In this document: positions 41,234 through 51,485 of the stretch, in pieces
Numbering within the stretch: position 1 is the stretch's first letter
Layout: the number at the start of each line of letters is the position of its first letter
Assembly (NCBI GenBank): GCA_032251335.1
Contig: JAVVDW010000011.1
Coordinates: forward strand, 1 to 64,000
DNA: 64,000 bases
Reading direction: 5' to 3'
Origin: UM-FILTER-40-17 sp032251335
GTDB lineage: Bacteria; Bacteroidota; Bacteroidia; Flavobacteriales; Flavobacteriaceae
The notes under the pieces: generated by a model
The model's input: the letters and a program-made list of their open reading frames with translations, nothing else
What the model was told of the DNA's origin: nothing
The model's database searches: none
Program-made: the position numbers and the translations under genes

Positions 41234-44071
41234 TTGAAAGCATCATTTTTAAAATACAAAACTGACTATCAGCTATTTACAAAGAGAAACATCAGCATAC
41301 TCTGTTTTGTTTTTTTTCAATTGGCCCAAGCGCAATTAGAAACTGCCAATTGGTATTTTGGTCGCAACGCCGGCATTCGATTTGATCCTATTTCCGGAAC
41401 CGTATCTGCTGTAACAGACGGTAGGCTCGTCACGCTTGAAGGCTGTGCTTCCATTTCGGATCGCTCCGGAAACTTGTTGTTTTATACCGATGGCGTGACT
41501 GTTTTCAACAGAAACCATCAGGTGATGGCCAACGGCAGCGGTTTAAACGGTGATTTTTCAAGTACACAATCTGCCATCATACTGCCAAAGCCCAATGATC
41601 CAAATATCTATTATATTTTTACGGTGGACGAACCGCACCACCTCAATGCCGATGGAAACCCGCAAACTGCTGATCCGCAAGGCGATGATATAAATCACGG
41701 ATTAAATTACAGCGTGGTTGACATGCGCTTATCAGGCGGAAATGGCGCGATTGTATCGGGGCAAAAGAACATTTCTCTCGTTACTTACGATACAAACGAT
41801 GCCACCGAATCGGCCTTTAAAAGTGCAGAAAAAATCACGGCCGTCAGGGCGGCAGATTGTAAATCTATTTGGATTATCTCACATTTTGTAGATCGATTTT
41901 ACGCTTTCAAAGTAGGCGAAAATGGTGTAGATGATGTGCCGGTAGTTTCTCAATTGCCGCCTGTAAACCCATTGAGCGGTTACCGAAGAAATGCCTTGGG
42001 TTATTTAAAAGCATCTCCAGATGGAGACAAATTGGGTATCGCGCATTTCGGCTTTGCCACAGAAAGAGGCGGTGACGGACCCGGTGGCATTTATTTGTAC
42101 GATTTTGACAATGATACCGGCTTGGTTTCAAATCCTATCACACTATATGAAGGGGATTCTCCCTACGGCATCGAGTTTTCGCCAGACGGCACAAAAATGT
42201 ACGCTTCCCTGAATTTGGGTTTTGCAGGTGAAGGTCCGGCACTTATTTTTCAATACAATCTTTTGAGTCCGGACATTAGAGCTTCGCAGGCAACCATAAA
42301 TATGTCAACGGTTTTCGAAGCACCTTCACTGCAGATTGGTTTGGACAACAAAATTTATGTCTCCCAACTCAATTTTGACGATTTTCAATCGGGGAAATAC
42401 CTAAGTATCATAGAAAATCCGAATGCCCCTGCTGCAGCTATAAATTTCATCACCGATGGTATTTTTCTCGATATCGGCAACAACAACCAACACCTTTCAC
42501 AAATTGGACTGCCACCTTTTGTTCAATCTTTTTTCAGCAACCGAATTGATATTATTCGAAACGGGCAAAGCAGCCAAAACCTTCCGCTTTGCGAAGGGGC
42601 ATCCTTTACTTTTAGTGCCGACACCATCGCAGGTGCTGTTTATACTTGGTCAAAAGACGATGTAATCCTTCCGGAAACCGGTCCTTCATTAACCCTCAAC
42701 AACGTGCAGGCTTCAGACCAAGGTATTTACAGGGTCAGCATTGATTTGCAAGATGGTACTTGCCCTTTGGAGGGCGAAGCAGCACTTCAAGTGATTTCGC
42801 TGTCGCAGACACAAGATGCAACTTTGGTGCAATGTGACCCCGACGCCGACGGACAAACGCTTTTCGATTTATCGTTGTCGATTGCAGATATTCTAAACGG
42901 ACAAAGTGGCATTGGCGTTACATTCCACAACAGTGCAGACGACGCCACAAACAATGTAAACCCTGTGGGCAACCTCATCTTTGAGAACACAAGTGCGCCT
43001 CAAGTTGTTTACGCACGTGTGGAAGCCAACGCATCGGGCTGTTTCGCAGTGCGGGAAGTACGACTCGAAATTTCAGCTGATATGGCAAGTGATGCACAAT
43101 TGGAGGTTTGCGATGAGGATGGCAACGCAGACGGTTTTGCCCAGTTCGATTTGTCGCAGGCCGATGCTACCGTACTAAATGGTTTGGTTTCCGGTCTTTC
43201 TATTTCATATTACCTCACCCAAGAAGATGCTTTGATTCAAAACAATCCGTTACCGCAACAGTATCGCAATGTTTTACCTAATACACAAATCGTTTACGCA
43301 CGTGTCAGCAGCTTAAACAATTGTGTAGATATTGCAGAAATTACGCTACAAGTAAGACCCTTACCCGTTTTACCTCCGGATGAAACCCGCATCATTTGTC
43401 TAAATGCCAACGCACCCACTGTATTAAACGCAGGCGTGAATCCGGCACAAGTGGGCAATTTTACCTATTTGTGGAATACCGGAGAAACCACGCCTTCCAT
43501 ACGCGTTTCCCAAGCGGGCTCATTCAGTGTGATTGTGACCAATGTGTTTGGTTGCACTGCAGTCCGAAATTTCACCTTAGACGGATCGGATGTGGCTAAC
43601 ATCACTGACATTGCCATAGAAGATTTAACCGACAACAATCGGATTGAGGTTTTTGTTTCGGGTATTGGTGATTACGAATTCGCCTTAGATTTTGAAGAAG
43701 GTCCCTATCAAGACAGTGCTGTTTTTGAAAATGTTTTGTCCGGATTTCACACAGTTTTTGTTAGAGATAAAAACGGTTGCGGCATTGTTTCAGAGGAAAT
43801 TGCCGTACTTGGTATTCCCAAATTTTTCACACCCAACGGTGATGGATTCAACGACACTTGGCAGGTTAGAGGTTTACCACCTGAGCTGCGCGCCGGAACC
43901 AAAATTTTTATTTTTGATCGCTTTGGGAAGTTATTAAAAGATTTGGCACCCAACGGAGTGGGTTGGGATGGCACCTACCGAAACCAACAGATGCCATCTA
44001 CAGACTATTGGTATCGTATTGAATTTGCAAACGGACGCACGGCAAGGGGACATTTTACCTTAAAGCGATAA
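41234..44071 (+). CDS. T9SS type B sorting-domain adhesin
   Basis: A 945-residue surface protein. It has a signal peptide (about 16-34, ending AQAQ), then a beta-propeller-like N-terminal half (residues about 40-430), Ig-like/PKD-like modules, and a C-terminal gliding-motility type B domain (KFFTPNGDGFNDTW, KIFIFDRFGKLL, GWDGTYRNQQMPSTDYWYRI) that targets it through the type IX secretion system. No ATG fits the frame near the signal peptide; TTG at 41234 is the probable start. Confidence 0.88.
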   Translation: MKASFLKYKTDYQLFTKRNISILCFVFFQLAQAQLETANWYFGRNAGIRFDPISGTVSAVTDGRLVTLEGCASISDRSGNLLFYTDGVTVFNRNHQVMANGSGLNGDFSSTQSAIILPKPNDPNIYYIFTVDEPHHLNADGNPQTADPQGDDINHGLNYSVVDMRLSGGNGAIVSGQKNISLVTYDTNDATESAFKSAEKITAVRAADCKSIWIISHFVDRFYAFKVGENGVDDVPVVSQLPPVNPLSGYRRNALGYLKASPDGDKLGIAHFGFATERGGDGPGGIYLYDFDNDTGLVSNPITLYEGDSPYGIEFSPDGTKMYASLNLGFAGEGPALIFQYNLLSPDIRASQATINMSTVFEAPSLQIGLDNKIYVSQLNFDDFQSGKYLSIIENPNAPAAAINFITDGIFLDIGNNNQHLSQIGLPPFVQSFFSNRIDIIRNGQSSQNLPLCEGASFTFSADTIAGAVYTWSKDDVILPETGPSLTLNNVQASDQGIYRVSIDLQDGTCPLEGEAALQVISLSQTQDATLVQCDPDADGQTLFDLSLSIADILNGQSGIGVTFHNSADDATNNVNPVGNLIFENTSAPQVVYARVEANASGCFAVREVRLEISADMASDAQLEVCDEDGNADGFAQFDLSQADATVLNGLVSGLSISYYLTQEDALIQNNPLPQQYRNVLPNTQIVYARVSSLNNCVDIAEITLQVRPLPVLPPDETRIICLNANAPTVLNAGVNPAQVGNFTYLWNTGETTPSIRVSQAGSFSVIVTNVFGCTAVRNFTLDGSDVANITDIAIEDLTDNNRIEVFVSGIGDYEFALDFEEGPYQDSAVFENVLSGFHTVFVRDKNGCGIVSEEIAVLGIPKFFTPNGDGFNDTWQVRGLPPELRAGTKIFIFDRFGKLLKDLAPNGVGWDGTYRNQQMPSTDYWYRIEFANGRTARGHFTLKR

Positions 44072-44210
44072 TATTAAATTGAGGCTTTTAAATGTTGCTG
44101 AATGAATCGGCCGGACAGGAAGGCTATCAAGTAAATGAGTCTGACTAACAAATTATGATTGTACCTAGCACTAGAAACCGGATGATTTAAAAGACCTAAA
44201 AAATAATGAG

Positions 44211-45083
44211 ATGGACCATCAATCAAAAAGTCATTTAGTATTTTTTATTTTACTATTGTCTGTGTTTTACGGCTGTGAAAAAACTTCAAAAACCCAAAAA
44301 TTTCCCTATCACTCCCATTCCACAGAGGCTATTTACAGGTATCGCACAGGTTGGCAACAAATTATGGACGAAGGTTTCTATGGAAAAGCCGAAAAATCTT
44401 ATCAGAAAGCCATGATTCACGATCCTGATTTTTTAATGGCTAAAAGTGTGTATGCTCGGCTGATTTTGGACACTGAGGAACGGCTGCAACTCTACAAAGA
44501 AGTGGAAAACAAAAAGCTGACCGTTGCTGGCGACGAACGCATGTTGTTGGATGTTTATCAAAGTTTGGTAAACTTCACCAACCTGCGAGCGCAAAACCAT
44601 CCGAATGCAAAAGACTCTTTGCAAAAGGCTTTGCAACTTGCAGAGGAAAATTTGGGACATATCATTAAAAAATATCCGGACGAAATTCACATAAAAGCGG
44701 AATATGTTGAGATTATTCATTCGCTTTACGGAGATCGGGCCGCCTTGGACACTTTGGCAAAAATCACCACACCACAGCAGCGTTTAAATCCGTTTTTGAT
44801 GGGTTATGCAGCCGAGTTGGAAGCCAATCTGGGTAATTACGAAACGGCGTTTAGGAAAGCAGATTCGCTAGCAATATTTTTCAAAGATCTACAGGTACCA
44901 AAGCCACATGTGGTTTGGGCATCGCTATATTTTAAAAAGAAAAATTTGGAAAAAGCAGCTATGGAAATCGATATAGCCTATAAAATGGATCCCCGAAATC
45001 TAGACGCATCAAGGCTCAGAACGCGTATTTACGATGCGCTCCAAAAAAAGCAAGACAGGATTCGGGTACTAAAAAGTTACTAA
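44211..45083 (+). CDS. TPR lipoprotein
   Basis: A 290-residue exported lipoprotein (lipobox VFYGC). Residues about 45-285 are tetratricopeptide-like helical repeats (YGKAEKSYQKAMIHDPDFLMAKSVYARLIL; LEKAAMEIDIAYKMDPRNLDASRL). Role unknown. It is convergent with the wbqC-like gene, with 6 bases between stops. Confidence 0.78.
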   Translation: MDHQSKSHLVFFILLLSVFYGCEKTSKTQKFPYHSHSTEAIYRYRTGWQQIMDEGFYGKAEKSYQKAMIHDPDFLMAKSVYARLILDTEERLQLYKEVENKKLTVAGDERMLLDVYQSLVNFTNLRAQNHPNAKDSLQKALQLAEENLGHIIKKYPDEIHIKAEYVEIIHSLYGDRAALDTLAKITTPQQRLNPFLMGYAAELEANLGNYETAFRKADSLAIFFKDLQVPKPHVVWASLYFKKKNLEKAAMEIDIAYKMDPRNLDASRLRTRIYDALQKKQDRIRVLKSY

Positions 45084-45089
45084 CCCCTG

Positions 45090-45722
45090 TCAAAAAAATG
45101 CGTTTATAGAAGCGTATTGTCTGTCGAGATAAGGGTTTGTTTCGGGTCCTAAATTAAACAGCAAATCCAAAATACATAAATTGCCGATGTGTGGTTTGTC
45201 TTGAAAAACTTGGGTGTAAGATTCGAACGTAAAATTGTGTTTCTTTGAAGCCGCCAAAGGTCTTATATCTAAAATATCATCAGACAGTTCGGGTGCATAA
45301 ACAAGCGTTTTTGAAAAGCGTGTCTCCCATTTCAACAACTTCATTACCAAATTCATACAGACCAAATTCCAATCCATCAATCGTTCGTATTCGGTGTGAA
45401 AAAGCGGATAAAAGTCGTCTTCGTAATATTCAAAGTAAGGCGACGATCGGTAGGCGGCACAGATAGATCGCCAATGGTTGGTTTGCCATTCGAAATTATT
45501 TTCGAGCAGCACGGCTTCCGATTTTTGTCGGATTCCTTTTCCGTGTTTAATGGGAATATTCAACATCAACCTGCCGTTGGCACCATAAATATACATCCGA
45601 TTGCGGAGTGTTTGCTTTTGATAGTTGTCATTTACCTCCCAAACGATTTCCGTGGATTGTTTTAGGGCAACAAAATGCGCCACATCGCCAAAATACACAG
45701 GGTGTAAATAAACTTTTTTCAA
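45090..45722 (-). CDS. WbqC family protein
   Basis: A 210-residue WbqC-like protein (YLHPVYFGDVAHFVAL, LNIPIKHGKG, WRSICAAYRSSPYFEYYEDDFYPLF). The family occurs in polysaccharide clusters and in the lepB-linked operon of Flavobacteriia; its reaction is unknown. Last gene of the parA-parB-DUF5683-dapB-lepB-wbqC unit, one base after lepB. Confidence 0.88.
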   Translation of the reverse strand: MKKVYLHPVYFGDVAHFVALKQSTEIVWEVNDNYQKQTLRNRMYIYGANGRLMLNIPIKHGKGIRQKSEAVLLENNFEWQTNHWRSICAAYRSSPYFEYYEDDFYPLFHTEYERLMDWNLVCMNLVMKLLKWETRFSKTLVYAPELSDDILDIRPLAASKKHNFTFESYTQVFQDKPHIGNLCILDLLFNLGPETNPYLDRQYASINAFF

Positions 45723-45723
45723 C

Positions 45724-47277
45724 TTAAGCTTTTTTCTGCTTTCTGCGAATCAGCTTGGATATCACAAACCAAAGACCGATGCCAATCAAAAAATATTTAA
45801 AATAAGATACCGGTTCGCCGGAACCGCTAACCGTGGTAAAAAATCGATTCCAGCGTGGCTTCCAGTTAGAAAATCCTTGCGTAATGCCCTCTATGCTCAT
45901 CCATACAAAAACGGGTTTGCCCACCACGTGATCAAAAGGCACAAAACCCCAATATCTGCTGTCTTCAGAGTTGTGCCGATTGTCGCCCATCATCCAGTAG
46001 TAATCTTGCTTAAAAGTATAGGAAGAAGCCGGTTTGCCATTGAGAAAGGCCTGTCCGTCTTGCCATGTCAAAGTGTTGTTTTCATAAGCTTCTATGGCGT
46101 ATCGGTAGATGGAAAAATTGCGTCGGTTTAACTGAATTTTATCTCCGGCCTTGGGAATATACACAGTTCCCAATTGATCTCGATTCCAGTTAAATTTGCC
46201 GTTATTGGGAAAAATAGAAGATTCTGTGAGTGTGGAATCAGCTACCAATCTGGTGATGTTGGCAATCGCCGGATGCGATTTCAGTTGCGCGGCGTATGCT
46301 TCTGTCAAAGCGTGTATTTGAATTTGATTTTGTCCGATACGGCTTGCTCCATCGCTGATTTCGTAGCGTTCAAAAAAATTGGAACCCAAGGGTTGTCCGT
46401 TGGTTTCAATCACATAGCTGAATTGTAAACGCGCTCTTTCGGGCAGTTGTTCTTTTTGTCCGTTTATATACACATAACCGTCTCTAACAGACAGTGAATC
46501 GCCGGGAATACCAACGGCTCTTTTTACGTAATTAGATTTTTTGTCCAGTGGCTTATACACATGTATGTTTGAATAATCCCTAAAAAACCTGACGGTATCA
46601 ACCGGCCAGTTAAACACCACTATGTCGTTGCGCTTAATCTCTTGGAAACCGGGCAAGCGAAAATAGGGCAACTGAGGCCAACTCAAATATGATTTGATTT
46701 TGAAAAAAGGAATCGTATCATGAACCATCGGAAACGAAACGGCTGTTGTGGGTGTGCGCGCACCGTAATGCATTTTGCTCACCAGCAGAAAATCGCCCAC
46801 CAAAAGGGTTTTTTCGAGTGAGGAAGTTGGAATGGTGAAAGGTTGCATCACATACGTATGAATAAGCGTGGCAGCAACCACCGCAAAAACAATTGCGCTG
46901 ATTAAATCGCCCGTAGCTGTTCTCGCTTTTAGAGACCTGTTCTCTACGTACTTAAGGTCTGTTGCATAATTGAGATAGTACAAATAAAAACCGAGCGTAA
47001 TCAAGCTTAAAAATGTATGTGTCTTGGTATATTTTCCGAAAGAGCGGGCGGTTTCTACCCAAACCACCCCAAACATGATGACGTTTATCATGGGTACAAA
47101 CAGCAACAGCACCCACCACCACGAACGATTGATGATTTTGGTGAGAACATAGGCATTGTAAACCGGAACAAACGCCTCCCAGGGCTTACGTCCGGCTGCA
47201 ATATACATTTTCCAAGTGCCTAGGCCATGGATCAATTGGGCTATCAGGAAAAGGATAAACCATTGTTGAATATTCAT
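45724..47277 (-). CDS. lepB: Signal peptidase I
   Basis: A 517-residue inner-membrane protease, much longer than the E. coli enzyme (324), as usual in Bacteroidota. Four N-terminal hydrophobic segments precede the serine-lysine catalytic pair S153 (TIPTSSLEKTL) and K252 (SNYVKRAVGIPGD). MMGDNRHNSEDSRYWGFV completes the S26 signature. It cleaves Sec signal peptides. It is part of the coupled operon. Confidence 0.94.
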   Translation of the reverse strand: MNIQQWFILFLIAQLIHGLGTWKMYIAAGRKPWEAFVPVYNAYVLTKIINRSWWWVLLLFVPMINVIMFGVVWVETARSFGKYTKTHTFLSLITLGFYLYYLNYATDLKYVENRSLKARTATGDLISAIVFAVVAATLIHTYVMQPFTIPTSSLEKTLLVGDFLLVSKMHYGARTPTTAVSFPMVHDTIPFFKIKSYLSWPQLPYFRLPGFQEIKRNDIVVFNWPVDTVRFFRDYSNIHVYKPLDKKSNYVKRAVGIPGDSLSVRDGYVYINGQKEQLPERARLQFSYVIETNGQPLGSNFFERYEISDGASRIGQNQIQIHALTEAYAAQLKSHPAIANITRLVADSTLTESSIFPNNGKFNWNRDQLGTVYIPKAGDKIQLNRRNFSIYRYAIEAYENNTLTWQDGQAFLNGKPASSYTFKQDYYWMMGDNRHNSEDSRYWGFVPFDHVVGKPVFVWMSIEGITQGFSNWKPRWNRFFTTVSGSGEPVSYFKYFLIGIGLWFVISKLIRRKQKKA

Positions 47278-47287
47278 AATAGGGTAA

Positions 47288-47995
47288 TTAAAATGGTTTT
47301 ACATCTAACACATCTTTCATGGTAAAGATACCGGTTTTTCCACAAAGCCATTCGGCTGCCATCACAGCACCGAGGGCAAAACCTTCGCGTCCGTGAGCCT
47401 CGTGGGTTATCGATATACGGTCTTCGGGTGCGTCGAAACTGACGGTGTGCGTGCCGGGTACTTCACCTATTCGTTTGGTATCAATTTTTAAAGTGTTATC
47501 ATCCCCTGTGTCGAGAGTCCATTTCCGGTAATGGCTGTATGCCATAACACCTTCAGCTAAAGTAATAGCGGTACCGCTGGGCGCATCTAGTTTATGAATG
47601 TGGTGAATTTCTTCGATGCCTGCATGGTATTGTCGGAAAGGTTGCATCAATTTCGCTAAATATTCATTGAGTTGAAAAAACAGGTTGACACCCAAACTAA
47701 AATTTGAAGCATAAATAAACCCTGAACGCGCCTCTTTGCACGCTTGGCATACCTCTTCAAATTGTGCCAACCAACCCGTAGTGCCACTCACCACGGGGAC
47801 ACCGGCTTGGAAACAAGTTTTTAGGTTGGAAACGGCAGCTGCCGGCACACTAAATTCTATGGCTACATCGGCGTTTTTCAATATGTCAACTGTTACCGGT
47901 CCGTCTATTTTTGCCACAACTTCGTGACCTCTTTGGGTTGCAACAGCATCAATGGTTTTACCCATTTTTCCGTAACCCACCAATGCAATCTTCAT
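47288..47995 (-). CDS. dapB: 4-hydroxy-tetrahydrodipicolinate reductase
   Basis: A 235-residue NAD(P)H-dependent reductase in lysine and diaminopimelate synthesis. The N-terminal ALVGYGKMGKTI holds the nucleotide; EIHHIHKLDAPSGTA contains the catalytic HH and lysine, and REGFALGAVMAAEWL the C-terminal signature. Slightly shorter than E. coli DapB (273). It lies between DUF5683 and lepB with 4- and 10-base gaps. Confidence 0.94.
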   Translation of the reverse strand: MKIALVGYGKMGKTIDAVATQRGHEVVAKIDGPVTVDILKNADVAIEFSVPAAAVSNLKTCFQAGVPVVSGTTGWLAQFEEVCQACKEARSGFIYASNFSLGVNLFFQLNEYLAKLMQPFRQYHAGIEEIHHIHKLDAPSGTAITLAEGVMAYSHYRKWTLDTGDDNTLKIDTKRIGEVPGTHTVSFDAPEDRISITHEAHGREGFALGAVMAAEWLCGKTGIFTMKDVLDVKPF

Positions 47996-47999
47996 AAAG

Positions 48000-48659
48000 T
48001 TAAAAATTTAAACTCAAGGTTAACCCTGTTTGTACCGTGCCTGTATATATATCGTGCTGCATCATGGGGCGCAGGGTGAGGTTGTTTCTGATGTTAAATT
48101 GTTTTAAATGGGCATGCACATTGGCTTCTACAATATTTAATCCGTAGAGAAGCACCGTCATGAGCAAAGACAAATCGCGGTTGCGCCTAAATTCTCTTTG
48201 GGCGCGTTCCAAAGTGGTTTGGTTGAGAATAATCCCTTGAAATTCATCATCGTTAAATCCGGCCAGTCGCCTCTTGAGTGCATCTCGATAGCGGTTGAAA
48301 TCGTCGTTGTTGGTAAAATAGAAATACAAACTCGTTCCCAATGCGCCGTAAACGATAGGAATTTTCCAATATGCCTTGTTGTATGCCTGACCCAAGCCTG
48401 GCAAAATAGCCGAATAAAAAGCGGCACGCGCGGGTGAATTGGGATCGATATCTTCAATATTGATGGCCAGCGTATCATTCAAATAATAGAGGTCTTTCTC
48501 TGCGCGTCTTTTTTCTCTGCGTTCTTTTGCCGTTATTTTCACCTCGCTTTCGGGTTGCGAAACGGTGTCGTTTTTTTGAGGTGTCTTTTCTTGAGCCAAG
48601 CCTGTTAGCGACAAACAGCAACACGCTGTACAGATAAAAAAATAAAACCTAGGCTTCAC
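48000..48659 (-). CDS. DUF5683 family exported protein
   Basis: A 219-residue protein with a signal peptide (ends near GLAQ). The DUF5683 core has RAAFYSAILPGLGQAYNKAYWKIPIVYGALGTSLYFY, which includes a hydrophobic segment, and NDDFNRYRDALKRRLAG. It is envelope-located and of unknown function. Its start lies 11 bases inside the end of parB, so it is translationally coupled. Confidence 0.88.
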   Translation of the reverse strand: MKPRFYFFICTACCCLSLTGLAQEKTPQKNDTVSQPESEVKITAKERREKRRAEKDLYYLNDTLAINIEDIDPNSPARAAFYSAILPGLGQAYNKAYWKIPIVYGALGTSLYFYFTNNDDFNRYRDALKRRLAGFNDDEFQGIILNQTTLERAQREFRRNRDLSLLMTVLLYGLNIVEANVHAHLKQFNIRNNLTLRPMMQHDIYTGTVQTGLTLSLNF

Positions 48660-49548
48660 CTTTGATGATTTTTTTCAAGCGTTTAAAATCCTCTTCCGAA
48701 TCAAAAGGAATCAAGATTTTTCCTTTACCGTCCTTGCTAAATTGAATTTTCACCTTTGTTTTAAAAAAATCGTTGAAGGCAGGTGTTGCCTTTTGAACAA
48801 ATTCGGGCGTAGTATGGGCAGATGCTTTTTGGGCGTCTTTATTTTCGTGAAAATTACGCACCAACGCTTCGGTTTGCCGGACCGACAAGTTTTGAGACAG
48901 GATGCGCTCGTAAATAGCCAATTGCGATTTTCGATCTTCTATATTGATAATAGCACGACCGTGTCCCATACTGAGAAAACCGTCACGCATACCGGTTTGT
49001 ATGATGGGATCGAGTTTTAACAAGCGTAAATAATTGGTAATGGTAGATCGTTTTTTGCCGACCCGTTCGCTGAGTTGTTCTTGTGTCAGTTGAATTTCAT
49101 CTATCAACCGCTGGTAGGAAAGGGCAATTTCGATAGGGTCTAAATCTTGACGTTGGATGTTTTCCACCAAAGCCATTTCCAAGGATTCCTGGTCATTGGC
49201 AATGCGAACATAGGCGGGTACATGTGTAAGACCGGCCAATTTGGAAGCCCTGATCCGGCGCTCACCGGACACCAATTGGTATTGGTTAAAACCTGTTTTG
49301 CGAACGGTGATGGGTTGAATAACGCCTAGTTCTTTGATAGAAGTAGCCAACTCACGAAGGTTTTCTTCATTGAAATTGGAACGTGGCTGAAAAGGATTCA
49401 TTTCGATGGAAGAAAGTTCAATCTCAAGAATATTCCCCACTACTTTATCTGCATGGCGATCTTGGGCGGAGCGAATATCGTTGTCGGGGTCTTTCAGCAG
49501 GGCAGAAAGACCTCTTCCGAGTGCTTGCTTTTTGGTCGCTTTTGCCAT
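48649..49548 (-). CDS. parB: Chromosome-partitioning protein ParB
   Basis: A 299-residue ParB/Spo0J. It has the CTPase/clamp box YQLVSGERRIRASKLAGL, the nuclease-like PITVRKT region, a helix-turn-helix (LTQEQLSERVGKKRSTITNYLRLL) that reads parS, and a C-terminal dimer region. It overlaps parA by one base (TAATG), so it is coupled. No parS was identified in the window. Confidence 0.95.
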   Translation of the reverse strand: MAKATKKQALGRGLSALLKDPDNDIRSAQDRHADKVVGNILEIELSSIEMNPFQPRSNFNEENLRELATSIKELGVIQPITVRKTGFNQYQLVSGERRIRASKLAGLTHVPAYVRIANDQESLEMALVENIQRQDLDPIEIALSYQRLIDEIQLTQEQLSERVGKKRSTITNYLRLLKLDPIIQTGMRDGFLSMGHGRAIINIEDRKSQLAIYERILSQNLSVRQTEALVRNFHENKDAQKASAHTTPEFVQKATPAFNDFFKTKVKIQFSKDGKGKILIPFDSEEDFKRLKKIIKGEA

Positions 49549-50318
49549 TATGCTAGTTTGTGTTTTTGTATGATTTCGTGAGCCAAACTTAAGTAATTTG
49601 TAGCACCTTTGCTACCTGCATCGTAAGAAATTATACTTTCTCCGTAGCTGGGCGCTTCGCTGAGTTTGACATTTCGCTGTATGATGGTTTCGAAGACCAT
49701 ACCTTGAAAATGCTTTTGCACTTCTTCAACTACTTGGTTAGAAAGGCGCAAACGCGAGTCGTACATGGTGAGCAACATGCCTTCTATGTCGAGTTTTGGA
49801 TTGTGTAAGCGTTGCACACTTTTGATGGTGTTGAGCAATTTACCCAATCCTTCCAACGCGAAGTATTCGCATTGAATCGGAATAATCACGGAATGGGCTG
49901 CCGTGAGTGCATTGAGTGTTATCAACCCTAAAGAGGGTGCACAATCAATGAGTATATAATCGTATTGGTCGATAATGGGCTTAATGGCTTCGCGCAACAT
50001 GTATTCTCTGTTGTCCTTGTCAACGAGTTCAATTTCTGCAGCAACCAAATCTATATGCGCCGGTATGATATCGACAAAAGGCGCCGAAGTCTGCAAGATG
50101 GTTTCCGCAGCACTCACGGCGTGTTCCAACAATTGATAAGAACCTGCCTGTACTTTTTCCAAATCGATACCGAGACCCGAAGTAGCATTTGCCTGCGGAT
50201 CAGCATCTATCAGTAGCACTTTTTTTTCGAGAACACCGAGTGAAGCTGCTAAGTTGACGGTTGTTGTGGTTTTACCCACGCCGCCTTTTTGATTGGCAAC
50301 TGCAATTACTTTTCCCAT
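49548..50318 (-). CDS. parA: Chromosome-partitioning ATPase ParA/Soj
   Basis: A 256-residue deviant Walker ATPase; the motif K11-G-G-V-G-K-T-T is intact, followed by LLIDADPQANAT and YILIDCAPSLGL. It moves ParB-parS complexes along the nucleoid. It heads the six-gene operon; TATTTTTA on the minus strand about 22 bases before the ATG is the probable -7 element. Confidence 0.95.
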   Translation of the reverse strand: MGKVIAVANQKGGVGKTTTTVNLAASLGVLEKKVLLIDADPQANATSGLGIDLEKVQAGSYQLLEHAVSAAETILQTSAPFVDIIPAHIDLVAAEIELVDKDNREYMLREAIKPIIDQYDYILIDCAPSLGLITLNALTAAHSVIIPIQCEYFALEGLGKLLNTIKSVQRLHNPKLDIEGMLLTMYDSRLRLSNQVVEEVQKHFQGMVFETIIQRNVKLSEAPSYGESIISYDAGSKGATNYLSLAHEIIQKHKLA

Positions 50319-50439
50319 AGTCAGGTATAAAAGTTTAGTGTGTAAAAATACAATTATTTACGGGGAAATGAAAAGGTCTTTTTACGGTTTGATAAATGAA
50401 GTTGTACAAGCTTCTAATTCCTATTTTCCCAACGCAAAA

Positions 50440-51324
50440 TTAATTGTTTTTTTTAGCCCTTATCATGGCTTCCAACTGATCCCAAAGTGCTTCGGGGATT
50501 TGATCCAATAAATTGAATTGGCCTGCGCCTTTGAGCCATTCACCACCGTCTATAGTCACAACTTCTCCATTTATATAAGCCGAAAAATCTGATACTAAGT
50601 AGGCGGCTAAGTTGGCTAATTCCTGGTGGTCGCCCACACGGTTGAGTGGTACTTTTTTGGCCATGTCTATTTTTTCTTTCAAATCCCCCGGCAACAATCT
50701 GTCCCAGGCGCCTTTGGTAGGAAAAGGTCCGGGTGCAATGGCATTGAAGCGCATACCGTATTTTGCCCACTCCACGGCAAGTGATCTGGTCATGGCCAAC
50801 ACGCCGGCTTTTGCAGTAGCGCTTGGCACTACATAAGCCGAGCCCGTCCAGGCGTAAGTGGTTACAATATTGAGCACGACTGTTTGGGTTTGCTTTTGGG
50901 CAATCCAATGCTTACCGAAGGCCAATGTACAATTTTTGGTACCTTTTAAAACAATATCGATAATGGTGTCAAAAGCGTTGGCAGACAACCTTTCTGTAGG
51001 TGCTATAAAGTTTCCCGCTGCGTTGTTGAGCAAAACATTTACCTCACCAAAAGCTTTGACTGCTTCGTGCAACATATTTTCTACTTGCGTATAATCTCGA
51101 ACATCACATTGTAAGGGCAAACAAACACCGCCTGTTTCCTTTTCCAATTCGGCCGCTGTGGTTTTTAATTTATCCAAGTCGCGGGAAGTGATGGCTACTT
51201 TGGCACCCAATTCTAAAAAATAGCGGGTCATCGATTTGCCGAGTCCGCTACCGCCACCGGTGACTACGATGTGCTTTCCAGATAAAGCATTGTCTCTTAA
51301 CATCTTTTGTTTAAAATCTATCAT
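50440..51324 (-). CDS. SDR oxidoreductase, 2,4-dienoyl-CoA reductase-like
   Basis: A 294-residue short-chain dehydrogenase. The cofactor motif is TGGGSGLG (23-30), followed by NNAAGNF. The active-site region TYAWTGSAYVVPSATAKAG resembles peroxisomal-type 2,4-dienoyl-CoA reductases more than the standard Y-x3-K. It would reduce dienoyl-CoA intermediates in unsaturated fatty acid breakdown. Monocistronic. Confidence 0.85.
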   Translation of the reverse strand: MIDFKQKMLRDNALSGKHIVVTGGGSGLGKSMTRYFLELGAKVAITSRDLDKLKTTAAELEKETGGVCLPLQCDVRDYTQVENMLHEAVKAFGEVNVLLNNAAGNFIAPTERLSANAFDTIIDIVLKGTKNCTLAFGKHWIAQKQTQTVVLNIVTTYAWTGSAYVVPSATAKAGVLAMTRSLAVEWAKYGMRFNAIAPGPFPTKGAWDRLLPGDLKEKIDMAKKVPLNRVGDHQELANLAAYLVSDFSAYINGEVVTIDGGEWLKGAGQFNLLDQIPEALWDQLEAMIRAKKNN

Positions 51325-51437
51325 AGAATAACGTTATAAAACTCCGCATTAATATACTTTTCAAATAACCGCTTTTAACATGAGAAAAGCAATTTTTTTG
51401 GATTATTTTAAGGCTATTAAAACAAAATCACAAAAAA

Positions 51438-51462
51438 AAACCGACATTCAAAATATCGGCTT
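51438..51462 (-). terminator. Rho-independent terminator after the oxoamine synthase gene
   Basis: On the minus strand CCGATATT pairs with AATGTCGG (one T.G) around a 3-base loop, followed by a T-run of nine. It lies 25 bases past the stop. Confidence 0.85.
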
Positions 51463-51485
51463 TTTCAATTTGTTTGGATTGTGTT

